Counted from the first letter of the stretch, positions 19,771-32,470 are shown. The stretch is DNA of 64,000 nt from Phymorhynchus buccinoides (GCA_017654935.2 CM065684.1:58815756-58879755), one strand, 5' to 3'. Notes: a model not told the origin generated them from the letters alone. Translations and numbers: made by a program.

Positions 19771-19938
19771 TTATATACTGAATACATATCTGTATTGTTA
19801 CAAATTCAGGACTTTACTGGTGTTGCACTGTCTCCGGGCATTGCCTCCAGGATTGTTCCCACCATCTTTATATCTTCTAATGTCCCATAATTATGTGTCT
19901 GTTCCAGACCGGAGGACGTTAAACATATTTTTATCTTT
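19771..19938 (+). mobile_element. SINE with gGACGTtAAAC tail (copy 1, split)
   Basis: Continuation of a SINE whose first bases are at 17373-17378; the 2.39-kb element split it. Body: ACTTTACTGGTGTTGCACTG, CTCCGGGCATTGCCTCCAGG, ATTGTTCCCACCATC; tail: CCAGACCGGAGGACGTTAAAC. Flanked by TTCAATTGGATGG (17360-17372 and 19939-19951). It lies about 100 bp upstream of Raftlin exon 3. Intact in copy 2 at 60528-60695. Confidence 0.88.
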
Positions 19939-20046
19939 TTCAATTGGATGGTCCAGATTGCAAATCGACTGCGTAATAACAAAATAGGCAGCATAACATT
20001 ATTGACGTTTGTTTTTATTGTAATGTTTTGCTCGTTTGTTTCTCAG

Positions 20047-20385
20047 TTTTCGGTTCCTATCAAACAACGTCGTCGTCTATGCCGCCCGACAGACACCAAC
20101 GCCCTCTGGATTCTGGAACGACCGGCCTCCAGATCTGACGACCCTCGACCCCTGTATGAGGGCACTATCGTGGAACAGACAGTCCCCATCAGGAGGAGCA
20201 AACTGGGCGTCAAGTCCTCCCCGGATTGGCTCCCCCTAATCCAGGATATGGGTTCGCGAGGCTGGGAGCTCTCTTGCGTGGTGGAGTCCCATAAGGTTGA
20301 AGGGGGAGGATTGGGACAGGCCGAGGGTATCAAGAGTTTGCTGTTTTTTCAGCGCCCTTTGTCTGGTACAGTCGAGTATGCTTAA
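20047..20385 (+). CDS. Raftlin-family protein, exon 3 and stop (copy 1)
   Basis: Acceptor GTTTGTTTCTCAG ends at 20046; phase 0. It encodes 112 residues and TAA at 20383-20385. Blocks: LWILERPASRSDDPRPLYEG, then VEQTVPIR, then DWLPLIQDMGSRGWELSCVV, then IKSLLFFQRP. These match the vertebrate Raftlin C-terminal repeat (VVEQWTVIEG.., PLLHTLAEFGWLLTSVL, KQIVFLQRP) in order and spacing, which is the main basis of the family call. The protein ends shortly after the QRP motif, lacking the long vertebrate C-terminal tail. Versus copy 2 this exon has ten base differences, seven of them amino-acid-changing. Confidence 0.87.
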   Translation, partial: FSVPIKQRRRLCRPTDTNALWILERPASRSDDPRPLYEGTIVEQTVPIRRSKLGVKSSPDWLPLIQDMGSRGWELSCVVESHKVEGGGLGQAEGIKSLLFFQRPLSGTVEYA

Positions 20386-21251
20386 CTCAAAATGCATGGG
20401 AGTAGGGTTTCTTTCTTTACTCAAATAGCTTTTATCATTGGTTGACATTAGCCTGTAGTAGGGGCCAACAGTAACATGAGAGCTGTACAATAGATGATTT
20501 TCTACAGTAATGGAAAATCATGGTACAGTTTAGTCTCTTGTGGAAGATTATGACTCTCGAACGAGGGGGCCCTTGCACCGGCTCTGGTGCTGCAGCCAAA
20601 GGGATTGGTTGGCCTTTGGGGACCTTCCTCAACACCAGTTGTGTCCTCAAATCCCTTTGGCCGAGAGAGTGGGGATGTACCCTGGGCAAGGCATCTCCAC
20701 TATAAACAAATTCTCGCCCAGCCCGCCAGAATAGTATCTGCCCCCTCTGCTATCTGGCAGTCATTGTCGGAAACGACAGACTAGCATACAAGACCGATAT
20801 TCGTGTAAAGCATTTTCAACAAAATTGCGGTAAAAAAACAACCTGAAGCCGAGCGGGCAAGTGCAACTAGTAGTTTCGTGCATATGCATGTGCCGCTTTT
20901 GTGCAAGTGATCCGGAAACATTCGCAACTAATGACATTGACCAATGACCTTCATTTTCGAACTTGGCCTACATATACTAACTGCCTATCCAAATGCAAAA
21001 TTTGAGGGTCATATGTCCCTGCGTTCAAACGCTATCGCATCGTGATAACATAAATAGTCCGCCAGCCATTAACAAACAGACAAACTTCCCTGAAAACATT
21101 AAGCAGCTTTCGCTTCGTGGCTGCTTGATCATAGCTGCAGATGTATCTCAGCTACAGCCAGCAAAACTGACAGTCATACAGAGAGATCAATGTCAGATTA
21201 TCAAGAAGCAGCCACAGAGGAGATCCTGCGCTTTCCAGGCCCCATACTTAA
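20386..21251 (+). other. Raftlin 3' UTR and downstream flank (copy 1)
   Basis: Probably 3' UTR at first. A segment at 20560-20760 (GCTGCAGCC..GGTTGGCCTTTGGGGACC.. GCCCCCTCTGCT) has diverged relatives at 39215-39290 and 40215-40400, so it contains an old repeat. No clear AATAAA lies before the element at 21252. Confidence 0.5.
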
Positions 21252-21632
21252 AGGGGACATCAAGTCCAAAAAGAAGCTGATGATCAGCTGATCTCTATTG
21301 CAAGATTATAAGTAAAAAGGCATGTATCTGCAAATAAAAATTTGATTTTAGTTAAGATCAGCGTTAAAAAAACCGCCATTGGAAAGTGCCAGATTGAATG
21401 TTTATGGAGGCCACCATTGTGTGCTAGGTTGTGACGTCACAGATTCAGTTTCCCTTAGACTTCTCATAGTCTGTTAAGATTAAACCAGGAACAAAGGTGA
21501 CTTCATTCAACAGCAACACTGACCTGCTACTCACTGAGCAACTAAAGAAAAGAAGGAAGGGTGAGAAGCTCTTAATTAATTGTATTTGAGGGTGCCAGTC
21601 TGGTGCTGATCACAGTCAACAAAGAATACACA

Positions 21633-21685
<53 letters not shown>

Positions 21686-21990
21686 ACCTGATTCACACAC
21701 ATGCGTGCGCATGCATGCATGCTATACATGTACCTATTATACTTTTTAGGCTTACTGCCCAAGCACTAGTCATCGTAGGTAAACTCATATTTGTGAGTGC
21801 ATGATGTCATATTCAGGGGGCATCTACTCTTAACAGTGGCAACATGGTGACGCCCTTGGGGCCTACAATTCTGCAATTTAAAATTGATTTATTTCTAGTT
21901 GAAAGACTTTTGAATAGAAAGAAATGCACAGTGATTGTTTATTACACATAAACATTCATGGCCGATTCGTCTTTGGACTTAATGTTCCCT
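21252..21990. mobile_element. TIR element flanked by TTAA (copy 1)
   Basis: Begins AGGGGACATCAAGTCCAAA and ends TTTGGACTTAATGTTCCCT, inverted repeats with few mismatches, both flanked by TTAA (21248-21251, 21991-21994). TTAA duplication is the piggyBac-type target. No transposase inside; the interior has a (CT)n run at 21633-21681 and a TGACGTCA site at about 21434. Present in copy 2 at 62003-62748. Confidence 0.78.
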
Positions 21991-21994
21991 TTAA

Positions 21995-22375
21995 GACAAC
22001 AGTGGTTTAGTCTCCATAACTGTCTGTGCTAATGAAAACAGTAGGACTTGTGAAATGTTTATGAGGCAGGTTATGTTTCTGTGAACATCTACCCGTTGTG
22101 AACAAGTTTCGTAGTGATCTACACAGGATTTGTAAACTTTTACCTGTGTAAATACTAATGGTGATGTTTATTTAGTTCAGTTGCTATCTTCTTTTGTGAC
22201 TATTTTGATTATGGTCGTAACATTTGTGATATATTATCATGGTTTCAAAAAAATGTTCATTGATAATGTGTTGTGATGTTAATAAGCAATGTTGAGGTAA
22301 CAGAGAGTGAGGGAGAGGGAGACAGAGAGAGAAAGAATATGTGTGTGTGTGTGGCGCCTTCTTTTATTATTTAAA
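21995..22375. other. Raftlin downstream flank (copy 1)
   Basis: Shared with copy 2 (62753-63100). No gene or repeat is recognised apart from a short GA/GT-rich stretch at 22304-22354. Confidence 0.6.
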
Positions 22376-22933
22376 CTAGCGCAACGCCTAGTACTGGCAA
22401 TGCACCGTACTGGTAACGCCTAGTAACGGTAACGCCAAGTACTGGTAACGCTGAGTACAGCAAATTTGAAGCGATTCGGTTAAGAAACGGCGGAGTTATA
22501 AGGCCCCGTTTCACCGTTGGCGCTGCTCTGAGAGTGACGCGCTCTCCCGATTGTCTTCCAATTTGCTGCTAGGCTTTGCCCGGGCCATAGCAAGCCTGAC
22601 AGCAAATTTGAGGCGATTCGGTTAAGAAACGGCGGAGTTATTCGTGAAAAGGTAAAGCAGCATATAGCGCGCGCGTTTCTGAACCGATTCGCTTCCGGTT
22701 TGGCACACCGATAGTCACCGTCCCCGGTCATGTACCTGCCAAATTTGAAGGCAATCGGTCCAGAAATGCCGGATATACGGGCGCCGAGAGTCCGGCGGAT
22801 ACGCGTTTCGCGCATTTGCGAAACCGCGCAAATGACACGGTTGCCGTTGCCATCGCCCCGTCAGGGCTCACAGCAAATTTGAAGCGATTCGGTCGAAAAA
22901 CGGCGGAGTTATAAGGCCCGTTTTGTGTTTCAG

Positions 22934-22964
<31 letters not shown>

Positions 22965-22990
22965 CGGACACTTGGCTTTTTACTATATGA
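22376..22990 (-). mobile_element. Non-autonomous Helitron-like element, 615 bp
   Basis: On the minus strand it starts A/TCATATAGTAAAAAGCC and ends GTTGCGCTAG/T. The 5' TC, the 3' CTAG and insertion between A and T are the Helitron signature. The interior is made of repeated AAATTTGAAGCGATTCGGT and AACGGCGGAGTTATAAGGCC blocks, short ACGCCTAGTA-type units and a (GT)n run. A second copy with the same termini is at 26659-27473. No Rep/helicase frame. The 3' hairpin is not convincing. Confidence 0.75.
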
Positions 22991-23430
22991 TTTTGCATGC
23001 CTAATGAACATTTTTCACCAATTACAGCTTTACATTATTTTCTGCTCTGAAATATTGATATGAAACTGTCACTATTGTGTCTTGATGAAAAACATTTTAA
23101 CTGCTTTATTGTTTGTTTCCCGCCGGAGAAACAGATGGTGCCAGTTCCCTTTTGTACATTTTATGTGTACATTTTGCATTGCGTACATCCACATGAATAT
23201 TGCCTTTTTGGTTTCTTAACATAATATGCCGGTAGAATTTTATGTGGCGATAGTCCTGAGATGACCATAGCTGTTGACGGGACTATAAATGACTAACCGA
23301 CTGACTTTACATTATGTCATTGTTTCTTGTTGTATCAGCTATAGAATGAAAATAAAAGCTTTGGTTTTCCGAACATAGTTAATTTGTTACTTGTTTGTTA
23401 TTAATATGCTCAGCAATGTATTTATGATTA
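22991..23430. other. Downstream flank missing from copy 2
   Basis: 22991-23350 has no counterpart in the second Raftlin block, where (GT)n at about 63090-63102 joins directly to AAAGCTTTGG. Together with the Helitron this ~1 kb is an insertion in copy 1 or, more simply, a deletion in copy 2. AATAAA occurs at about 23350. Confidence 0.6.
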
Positions 23431-23444
23431 GGATTAGGATTTAT

Positions 23445-23860
23445 TATTGTTATACTGTTGCCCCCATAATGATGTTTTTTCCTATCAGGAGTTTTATTAT
23501 TGTTATACTGTTGCCCCCATAATGATGTTTTTCCTATCAGGAGTTTTATTATTGTTATACTGTTGCCCCCATAATGATGTTTTTCCTATCAGGAGTTTTA
23601 TTATTGTTATACTGTTGCCCCCATAATGATGTTTTTCCTATCAGGAGTTTTATTATTGTTATACTGTTGCCCCCATAATGATGTTTTTCCTATCAGGAGT
23701 TTTATTATTGTTATACTGTTGCCCCCATAATGATGTTTTTCCTATCAGGAGTTTTATTATTGTTATACTGTTGCCCCCATAATGATGTTTTTCCTATCAG
23801 GAGTTTTATTATTGTTATACTGTTGCCCCCATAATGATGTTTTTCCTATCAGGAGTTTTA
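23445..23860. repeat. 52-bp minisatellite, eight units
   Basis: Unit: GAGTTTTATTATTGTTATAC, TGTTGCCCCCATAATGATG, TTTTTCCTATCAG. CCCCC marks fall at 23461, 23514, 23566, 23618, 23670, 23722, 23774 and 23826 (period 52, one of 53). Units are almost identical. Copy 2 has a single unit (63180-63240). Confidence 0.97.
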
Positions 23861-24788
23861 TTATTGTTAATGAATATTCTGAATGTGTAGAATTTAGAGG
23901 AAAGCATTGTAGTTTGGGGAAGGGGTGTTTTTCTTTCTGATGCACTTGTGCCGTAGTTTTAAAAAATAAAACTTTTTGCCCATACTCCTGTGACATTTTA
24001 GCTCATTTTCTCCTCCCTTTATCCCTTTTATTTAATATCGCCCCCACTTATCTTCGCTTTTCTTTTCAATTCAAATCTATGCGAATTCATTTAGTCACTA
24101 AATTAATGTGATATCTTTATTATTACAATATAATGAAACACTTGTTTGCATGCACTTGTTTTCCTACACTTCAGCTGCTTCTATAATGACTGTCTTATGT
24201 CAATACAATAGAGGTGTCTATTATGTATTTATACCTTTTTTTTTATTATGATTCTATTTATTAAGAAACTGCTGATTATTGTATTACCATTCCTTTGGTA
24301 TTGTTTTTGTACCGTGCACTAAACTTTAACTATGTTTGGGTTTTTTGTAATCATCACCCAAATGTTCATAGTTTTGCCAACTTGTTGAATTCTCTTTTCC
24401 TTGTAAAGAGGTAAAATATTGCCTTGTGTGATGAATCTTTATACCAGTAGTTGAATGCTATGATATTAACTGCTTTTTATATTGCAATAAAGAGTACAAG
24501 ATTGCTCACTTATTTAGTTACTACCGTTGTGTTTAGAGTGTGTATGTGTAGTGATTGTGCATTTGTGTGAAAATGACAAATGTGTAAGTATGAGTTTGCA
24601 TGTGTGTGTTTGTGTTTGTGTGTGAGTAGCAGTACTTAAATTATGCACATTGATTAGGGTTTTTCCTGTAATATAATTTACCATAGAGGCTGTCTCTGTT
24701 CACAAATTATATCACACAAACACCATTGACAATAAGAAAGCACTGATATAGTGCAAACTTCAGCTTAAGAAAAGTCAGTTTATATTTC
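23861..24788. other. End of Raftlin block 1 and following AT-rich sequence
   Basis: The duplicated block ends at 24110. AATAAAACTTTTT at 23966 and GCAATAAAGAGT at 24484 are possible poly(A) signals. After 24111 there is no recognised gene; GT-rich sequence at 24535-24625. Confidence 0.5.
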
Positions 24789-24972
24789 ATCCCCCCCCCC
24801 CCCCCCCCCCCCCCCCCCGAAGACAGTGTGGCTGCTCACGTGGCGGGGTAATCAAAAAACGGTCACACACGTAATGTTCCCATCCATAGCTGATGCACTT
24901 GTACCATAGTGTTGAAGTGCTTCCGCTGTTGGGATGATCCCTGGAGTCTTTTAGCCAGGGTAAGCCAACAAC
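24789..24972 (-). repeat. Poly-C tract and dispersed repeat R1, copy 3
   Basis: About 30 C at 24789-24818, then a reverse-strand partial R1 (minus strand: CCAGGGATCATCCCAACAGC, CACTATGGTACAAGTGCATC, TTTTTGATTACCCCGCCACG). The copy is shorter than those at 1218 and 4064. Confidence 0.8.
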
Positions 24973-25346
24973 AAATTCCATTTTGTTTATAGCCCAGCAG
25001 TCACTACATGCAAAAAGAGAGAGAAACAACACTGGTACATCCTAGGGCATGCATCATGAGGATAGTGTCTGGCATTGGAAAGGTTCTCACTCTTGAAATG
25101 AATTTCAAGCCAAATCTTGATGAGGATGTAAATAAAAGCAATGTAGTGATGACATGTATGAGTTTGAACTCAAAACTGAAGAAATTGATTTGTACAAATG
25201 CATGCAAATTATCCTAGAAACTACCAAAACATCAAAGCCTGTTCATAATTGATACACCTATCTGGGTAATTGAAAGAAAAGTAATAAAAATTATGCTAAA
25301 AGAAAATTATGGTAACTATAGTATGTGTAGATACATGCATAAGTGT

Positions 25347-25383
<37 letters not shown>

Positions 25384-25404
25384 ATTCTGGACAAATTTCA
25401 CACA
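24973..25404. other. No gene seen; CA microsatellite
   Basis: Unidentified sequence with a (CA)n run at 25349-25381. No family recognised. Confidence 0.5.
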
Positions 25405-26200
25405 TATTTACGTTCCATCTCGATCCCTCCGCTCATCAAATAACAGTAGGATCTTTCGAATACAAAAATTTGAAGGCGGTGGTAGGCTTTTACGGTGGAA
25501 TTCATTGCCTTCTGCTGTCAGACATAGTCAATCTTTAGCATCGTTCAAAACAAACCTGAAAACCCATCTGTTCCGGCAATCTTTCCAATAACACCCCCCC
25601 ATCTCCATGTGCGTGTGTATGTGTGCAGACGCATATGCGTGTGTTTGTGTGTATGCGTGCGTGCGCTGTACGTGTGTGTGTGATTGTGCGATGCATGTCC
25701 GTATATTTGTATGTATGTATGTAATTTGTGTGCGTGTATGTATGTAATTTGTGAGCGTGTGTGCGAGTGTGTGTGCGTGCGCCCACGGCCGCGCTTCCGA
25801 CAGGTGTGTTGTGTGTGTGAATGTGCTGTGTGTGTTCTGTGTGGGTATATATGCTGCTATGTGTATGTGTATGCGTGCGCAGGAGAGATTGTGTTCGGCT
25901 AGAGAGAGGGGGGGGAGTGAGTGTGTACGAGTATGTGTCTGTGAGTGTGAGTGCACGTGTGTGTTTTGTGTATGTGAGTGCGCATGTGTGTTTGAGTGTG
26001 TCTGTGCGTTTGTGTGTGTGTGTGTGCGTGTGCGCGTGTTTGTACAAGTGTAATATTATGTTTGTGTAAGTGTGTGTGCGTTTCAGTGAGCATGTGTTTG
26101 ATGAAATGTGTGTGGGTATGTATGTGTGCAAGAACGCGTTCACTCGCGTGCGTGTTGTGCGTATGTGAGTGTTTCAATGCTGATTGTAAAGCACTTTTTT
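25405..26200 (+). mobile_element. L2-like LINE 3' end with intact ORF2 C-terminus
   Basis: From about 25408 the + strand reads YVPSRSLRSSNNSRIFRIQK, then RLLRWNSLPSAVRHSQSLAS, then FKTNLKTHLFRQSFQ and TAA at 25588-25590, the standard C-terminus of L2-type ORF2. It has no ATG, being a 3' fragment. It is followed by ~570 bp of TG-rich 3' UTR and a TGTAAAGCAC motif at about 26185 before poly-T. Confidence 0.85.
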
Positions 26201-26658
26201 TTTTAATATTAAAAAAACGGCAAACGAAATACATTAATCCATTCTGTTCTAGTGATTCAAAACAAATGGAATAATAACTCAACCAAATTTTCCCACATAC
26301 AATATCCACTGTCAAGATTAAAACCACAAAAAGTATGCTTCATGTATTGCTCACATATACTGCATCACAAAACATATTGTTTCAAAAAGAAGATTGTCCT
26401 AAATTAATAATACAATACAGTCGTTGCTATATACAATCTTGTACTTAAATGAATGTTCGTTAGGATAGAAATAGAAACATTTTTTTCTGTTTTTTTACAT
26501 AAGTTATGTCATTTTTTACAGAAAATAATATCCATTAACGTGTTTGTTTCTTGTGGAATACATCCTAAAAATTAAAGCCTTTTAGTTTTACATAAATTAT
26601 GGAATGTCATGTTTAGGAGATAAAACATTTTCCTAAGCATAAGTACAATTTAATGCAA
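26201..26658. other. AT-rich sequence, no gene seen
   Basis: Nothing recognised between the LINE tail and the Helitron-like element. Confidence 0.5.
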
Positions 26659-27473
26659 CTAGCGCAACTCCGAGTACCAGTAACGCCTAGTAACGGTAAC
26701 GCCTAGTAACGGTAACGCCTAGTAACGGTAACGCCAAGTACTGGTAACGCTGAGAACAGCAAATTTGAAGCGATTCGGTTAAGAAACGGCGGAGTTATAA
26801 GGCCCTGTATCCAGTTGGCGCTGCTGTGAGAGTGACGCTCTCTCCATAGTAACGGTAACGCCTAGTAATGGTAACGCGTAGTAACGGTAACGCCAAGTAC
26901 TGGTAACGCTGAGTACAGCAAATTTGAAGCGATTCGGTTAAGAAAAGGCGGCGTTATAAGGCCCCGTTTCCCGTTGGCGCTGCTCTGAGAGTGACGCGCT
27001 CTCCCGATTCTCGTCAAATTTCCTGCCATGCTTTGCACATGGCCATAGCAAGCCTGACAGCAAATTTGAAGCAATTCAGTTAAGAAACGGCGGAGGTATT
27101 CGTGAAAAGGTGAAGCGGCGTATAGCGCGCGCGTTTCTGAACCGATTCGCTGCCGGTTTGGCACACCGATAGGCACCGTCCCCGGTCATGTACCTGCCAA
27201 ATTCGAAGGCAATCGGCCCAGAAACGCCAGAGATACGGGCGCCGAGAGGCCGGCGGATGCGCGTTTCGCGCATTTGCAAAACCGCGCAAATGACACGGCC
27301 GCCTCGGTTGCCGTTGCCATCGGCCCGTTAGGGCTCACAGCAAATTTGAAGCGATTCGGTCGAAAAACGGCGGAGTTGTAAGGCCCGTTTCGTGTTTCAG
27401 ACACACACACACACACAGACACAGACACACACACACACACACACACACGGACAGTTGGCTTATTACTATATGA
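26659..27473 (-). mobile_element. Non-autonomous Helitron-like element, 815 bp
   Basis: Same family as 22376-22990: minus-strand start A/TCATATAGTAATAAGCC, end GTTGCGCTAG/T. The interior has more units of ACGCCTAGTAACGGTA and a duplicated AGCAAATTTGAAGCGATTCG block, plus CA microsatellites at 27402-27448. No coding capacity. Confidence 0.77.
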
Positions 27474-28939
<1,466 letters not shown>

Positions 28940-29555
28940 GAGTCAGTGCTTGTTGGCTGTGCATATCGTAGTTCAAATTCATCACATGATAATACCAGAG
29001 TATTGTGTAATTTATTAAAATCAGAATGTATTTCTAAATTTGATAAGGTCTGTGTTTTGGGCGATTTCAATGTTCCTAATGCAAGATGGAATGAGGTTTG
29101 GAATGCTGAGGGAAACATAACTCATGAGTTTGTAGAATGCACTAGAGATGCATTGCTAATCCAGAAAGTAACACACGCAACAAGACATATGGTAAATCAA
29201 AGACCCACAATGGACGATTTAGTATTTGTTAATGAAGATAGTCTTATATCAGATATAACACACAGGGACCCTTTAGGTAAAAATGACCATGATGTTTTAT
29301 TATTTGACCTGTATGTGCCTAGAGTTAAAATAGCAACAAAAAGAAAGTATGAATTAAACAAGGGTAATTATTCAGCAATGAGAGAAGATATAAGTAAGTT
29401 TAATCATTCAATTGTGGATGAACTGAATGTTAATGATAGTTGGGATGTCATCCGCGATCTTATTAAAGTTAACATGGAGAATCATATGCCTGCAGTGCCA
29501 ACCAACACTAGGAATTCAAGGTAATCTTGGGTAAATAAAAAAAAAGTGTTAAAAA

Positions 29556-29713
29556 TAATAATAGTAATAATAATAATGGGAATTTATATAGCGCTCTTTC
29601 TCACATGAGCTCAGTGCGCTTTACATTGATAACAAGAACATTAAAGGCAAACAAATAATCAATCATTAGAAAATAAGATAAAAACGATGATTGCACGCAA
29701 CGTTCTCTTACTT

Positions 29714-29780
<67 letters not shown>

Positions 29781-30781
29781 TACATGCACGCACGCACGTA
29801 CGCACGCCTGCATGCACGCAGGCACACACACACACACATACATACTCAAACACACACACACACATGAACGCGGCACGCACGCACACATACACACATACAC
29901 GCACGCACACACTCACACACAATTAATTATACAAGAGTAAAATAGTAACAATATGAAAATTCAAAGAAGAAACATAGACCACATTCACATTCTCAATCAA
30001 GTTTGGATACAATACTGCAACTTGAAATAAAATCATACTGCCATAGTCGACATATACCAGTTACATGACTAGTTATATGAATTTTGCAAGAACAAAAATA
30101 CCCTTCTATTTCATTTACAAGCATTTAAAGTTTACAAAACGTAGACATTCTACATACAACTTACGAATAATAAAATACAATAATTGTAAATACATTTTGT
30201 TACAAGATATCTGCAATGAAACGGACCCCCCACCCCCACCTCACACACAAACACTAATCAATCATAATATGTCCGAAACAAGTGAGTTTTAAGAGCAGAG
30301 AGAAAGGCGGAGATAGAATCAGATGAGCGGACATGGGAGGGAATTCCAGAAGTGAGGTGCTAAATAGTAGAAGGATCGTTCACCAAAAGATTTCGTGTGG
30401 ACCCGAGGAACCTTGAGTGTGCAGCTGTCAGAGGAAGAACGTAGGGAGCGAGCAGGTGTGTAGACAGTTACTAGTTCGGAGAGATAGACAGGACCAGAAG
30501 AGTGAACAGCACCGAAACAAGGGCAAGCTATTTTATACTTGATTCTAGCCTCTACTGGAAGCCAGTGCAAGTTACGAAGATGAGGTGTTATATGATCAGA
30601 GCGTGGAATCTTGAGAGTGAGGCGTGCTGCACTGTTTTGCAGTTTTTGAACACGTTGCAGGAGATACTGAGGACAGCCACAGAGAAGAGAGTTTGCAATA
30701 GTCAATGCGGGAAAGAATAAAGGCAGAAATAAGAGTTTTCGTGGCTTCTATATATACAGACAGAAAGTGTCGAACAGCACC
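29556..30781 (-). mobile_element. L2-like LINE 3' fragment inserted in the CR1
   Basis: Flanked by TAAAAA (29550-29555 and 30782-30787). On the minus strand: TKTLISAFILSRIDYC, then after a frame break LLCGCPQYLLQRVQKLQNSA, RSDHITPHLRNLHWLPVEAR, RSFYYLAPHFWNSLPCPL. This is the L2/CR1-type ORF2 C-terminal region. The 3' UTR holds CA microsatellites (29719-29920, minus-strand GT) and ends in AGCGCTATATAAATTCCC and an ATT run at 29556-29580. Confidence 0.88.
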
Positions 30782-31706
30782 TAAAAAGGTTAGAAAGAAA
30801 CATATAAGCAATATTCAAAATTTCTGCAAACTAAAGAAGGTCAAGCTTATATAGCATCTAAACAAAATGAAAAAAATAAAAAGGGGCCGGCCTATGAAAT
30901 ATATAGAAAATCAATAAATAAATTGAATTAATCAATAAATTAAAAAATCAAGGAAAACATATGAAAACAATGTGGTGTGGCAAATAATTGTAAAACAAAT
31001 CCAAAGGCATTTTGGAGATATGTTAATGAAAGGTCAAAAACCAATGTCGGAGTTAGTGCTCTTAAAAAAGATAACGATGAGTACGCTGTAATTACTGACA
31101 AGGATAAAGCTGAAACATTAAATAATTTTTTTGCTAGTGTGTTTACAGATGAGGATGCTATAAATTCACCATTATTGTCAGATTGTGTTAATTCAGGCAG
31201 TGTTTCAATTTCAGATATAAGAGTTACTCCCCAAGCGGTTGAGACAAAATTTAAGGAACTGGATGCCTCAAAAGCACAAGGCCCCGATGGTATTCCTCCT
31301 AGAGTACTAAAGGAACTGTCAAGCGAATTATCTATTCCTCTAACATCATTATTTAATAAATCCCTAGAATCTGGAGAAATTCCCACTGATCGAAAAAAGC
31401 TGATGCTATAGGCCTAGCCATTTTTAAGAAGGGCTCCAGGTCTGAGCCAGGTAATGATATAGATCGGTAAGCTTAACATGTATTTTATGTAAAGTTTTAG
31501 AATCTTTTATTAGAAATGCAATTATAGCCTATATGAATAACAAACTATATGCTACGTGTCAACATGGATTTAGACTCAAAAGATCTTGCATGACTCAGCT
31601 TATGGAGGTTATGGAGGAAATTACTGACTTATGAGATGATGGATGTCCAATAGACATTATTTATTTAGATTTCAGAAAAGCTTTCGACAGTGTACCACAT
31701 AATATA

Positions 31707-31885
31707 CAAATAAAACAAATACTTACCCACACCTATCTGTATTAAAAAAATTTAAATCGGGACTTTACTGGTTTCGTACTGCCTCCGGGTATTGCCTCCA
31801 GTATTGTTCCCACCATATGTGTATTTACAAATGTCCCATATATGTGTCTGATTCAGACCAAGCGGACGTAAAACACCGTTTTCGC
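31707..31885 (+). mobile_element. SINE S-B insertion in the CR1, 12-bp duplication
   Basis: Flanked by CCACATAATATA at 31695-31706 and 31886-31897. Body ATCGGGACTTTACTGGTTTC, CTGCCTCCGGGTATTGCC, CCACCATATGTGTATTTAC; tail ATTCAGACCAAGCGGACGTA then AAACACC. Removing it restores the RT reading frame. Confidence 0.92.
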
Positions 31886-31938
31886 CCACATAATATACTC
31901 CTAATGAAAATCAGATCTTATGGGATTGTTGGGAATAT

Positions 31939-32470
31939 TATGTCCCATATGTGACTACCCGGGTCGAGAGGACGTAAAACACCAAAATTCATTCATCATT
32001 GTTGGGAATATGTTTGCTTATTGAGTGTGGCGGTACCATAGCCAATGAGGTTTAACCGAGGCGTGGTTACTGCTACACCTATCTGTATAGTTAAAAAATC
32101 GGGACTTTACTGGAGTTGCACTGCCTCCGGGCATTGCCTCCAGTATCGTTCCCACCATCTTTGTATCTACAAATGTCCCATATGTGTCTGTTCCAGACCG
32201 AGAGGACGTAAGACACCATTTTTCATTCATTGTTGGGAATATAAGAGTTTTAATGCAACAAATACTTGTAGCGGTGCCATAGCCGATGAGGTTTAACCGC
32301 GGCGTGGTTACCGCTACACCTATCTGTATTAATAAAAGATCGGGACTTTACTGGTTTCGTACTGCCTCCGGGCATTGCCTCCAGTATTGTTCCCACCATA
32401 TTAGTATTTACAAATGTCCCATATGTGTCTGATTCAGACCAAGAGGACGTAAAACACAATTTTCGTCGCC
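31939..32470 (+). mobile_element. Three serial S-B insertions at one CR1 target
   Basis: ATTGTTGGGAATAT occurs four times (31925-31938, 31998-32011, 32229-32242, 32471-32484) and delimits three units: a tail-only copy of 59 bp (31939-31997: TGTCCCATATGTGACTACCC, GGGTCGAGAGGACGTAAAAC), and two fuller SINEs (32012-32228 and 32243-32470). Both full units have the 5' part with GCCATAGCC, TGAGGTTTAACC and GCGTGGTTAC. All are in + orientation. In the outer flanks the CR1 frame is continuous. Confidence 0.92.

Larger units (their letters stand above)
9359..24110 (+). repeat. Raftlin segmental duplication, copy 1
   Basis: Sequence from TTGAAAGTCGCTGTAAAAAA (9359) to ..CTAAATTAATGTG (24110) aligns with 56888-63485 at about 98 percent in the stretches compared by eye, including introns and 3' flank. 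Copy 1 is longer because it contains insertions at 12708-17166 and 17379-19769, a Helitron-containing segment at about 22353-23350, and an expanded 52-bp minisatellite. Both copies lie in the same orientation. Confidence 0.92.

Noticed and set aside
19806..19994. Short minus frames in S-B SINEs (also 32018-32230, 32250-32552, 60563-60751)
   Set aside because: They recur in each SINE copy because the SINE body is conserved; no protein role is expected.
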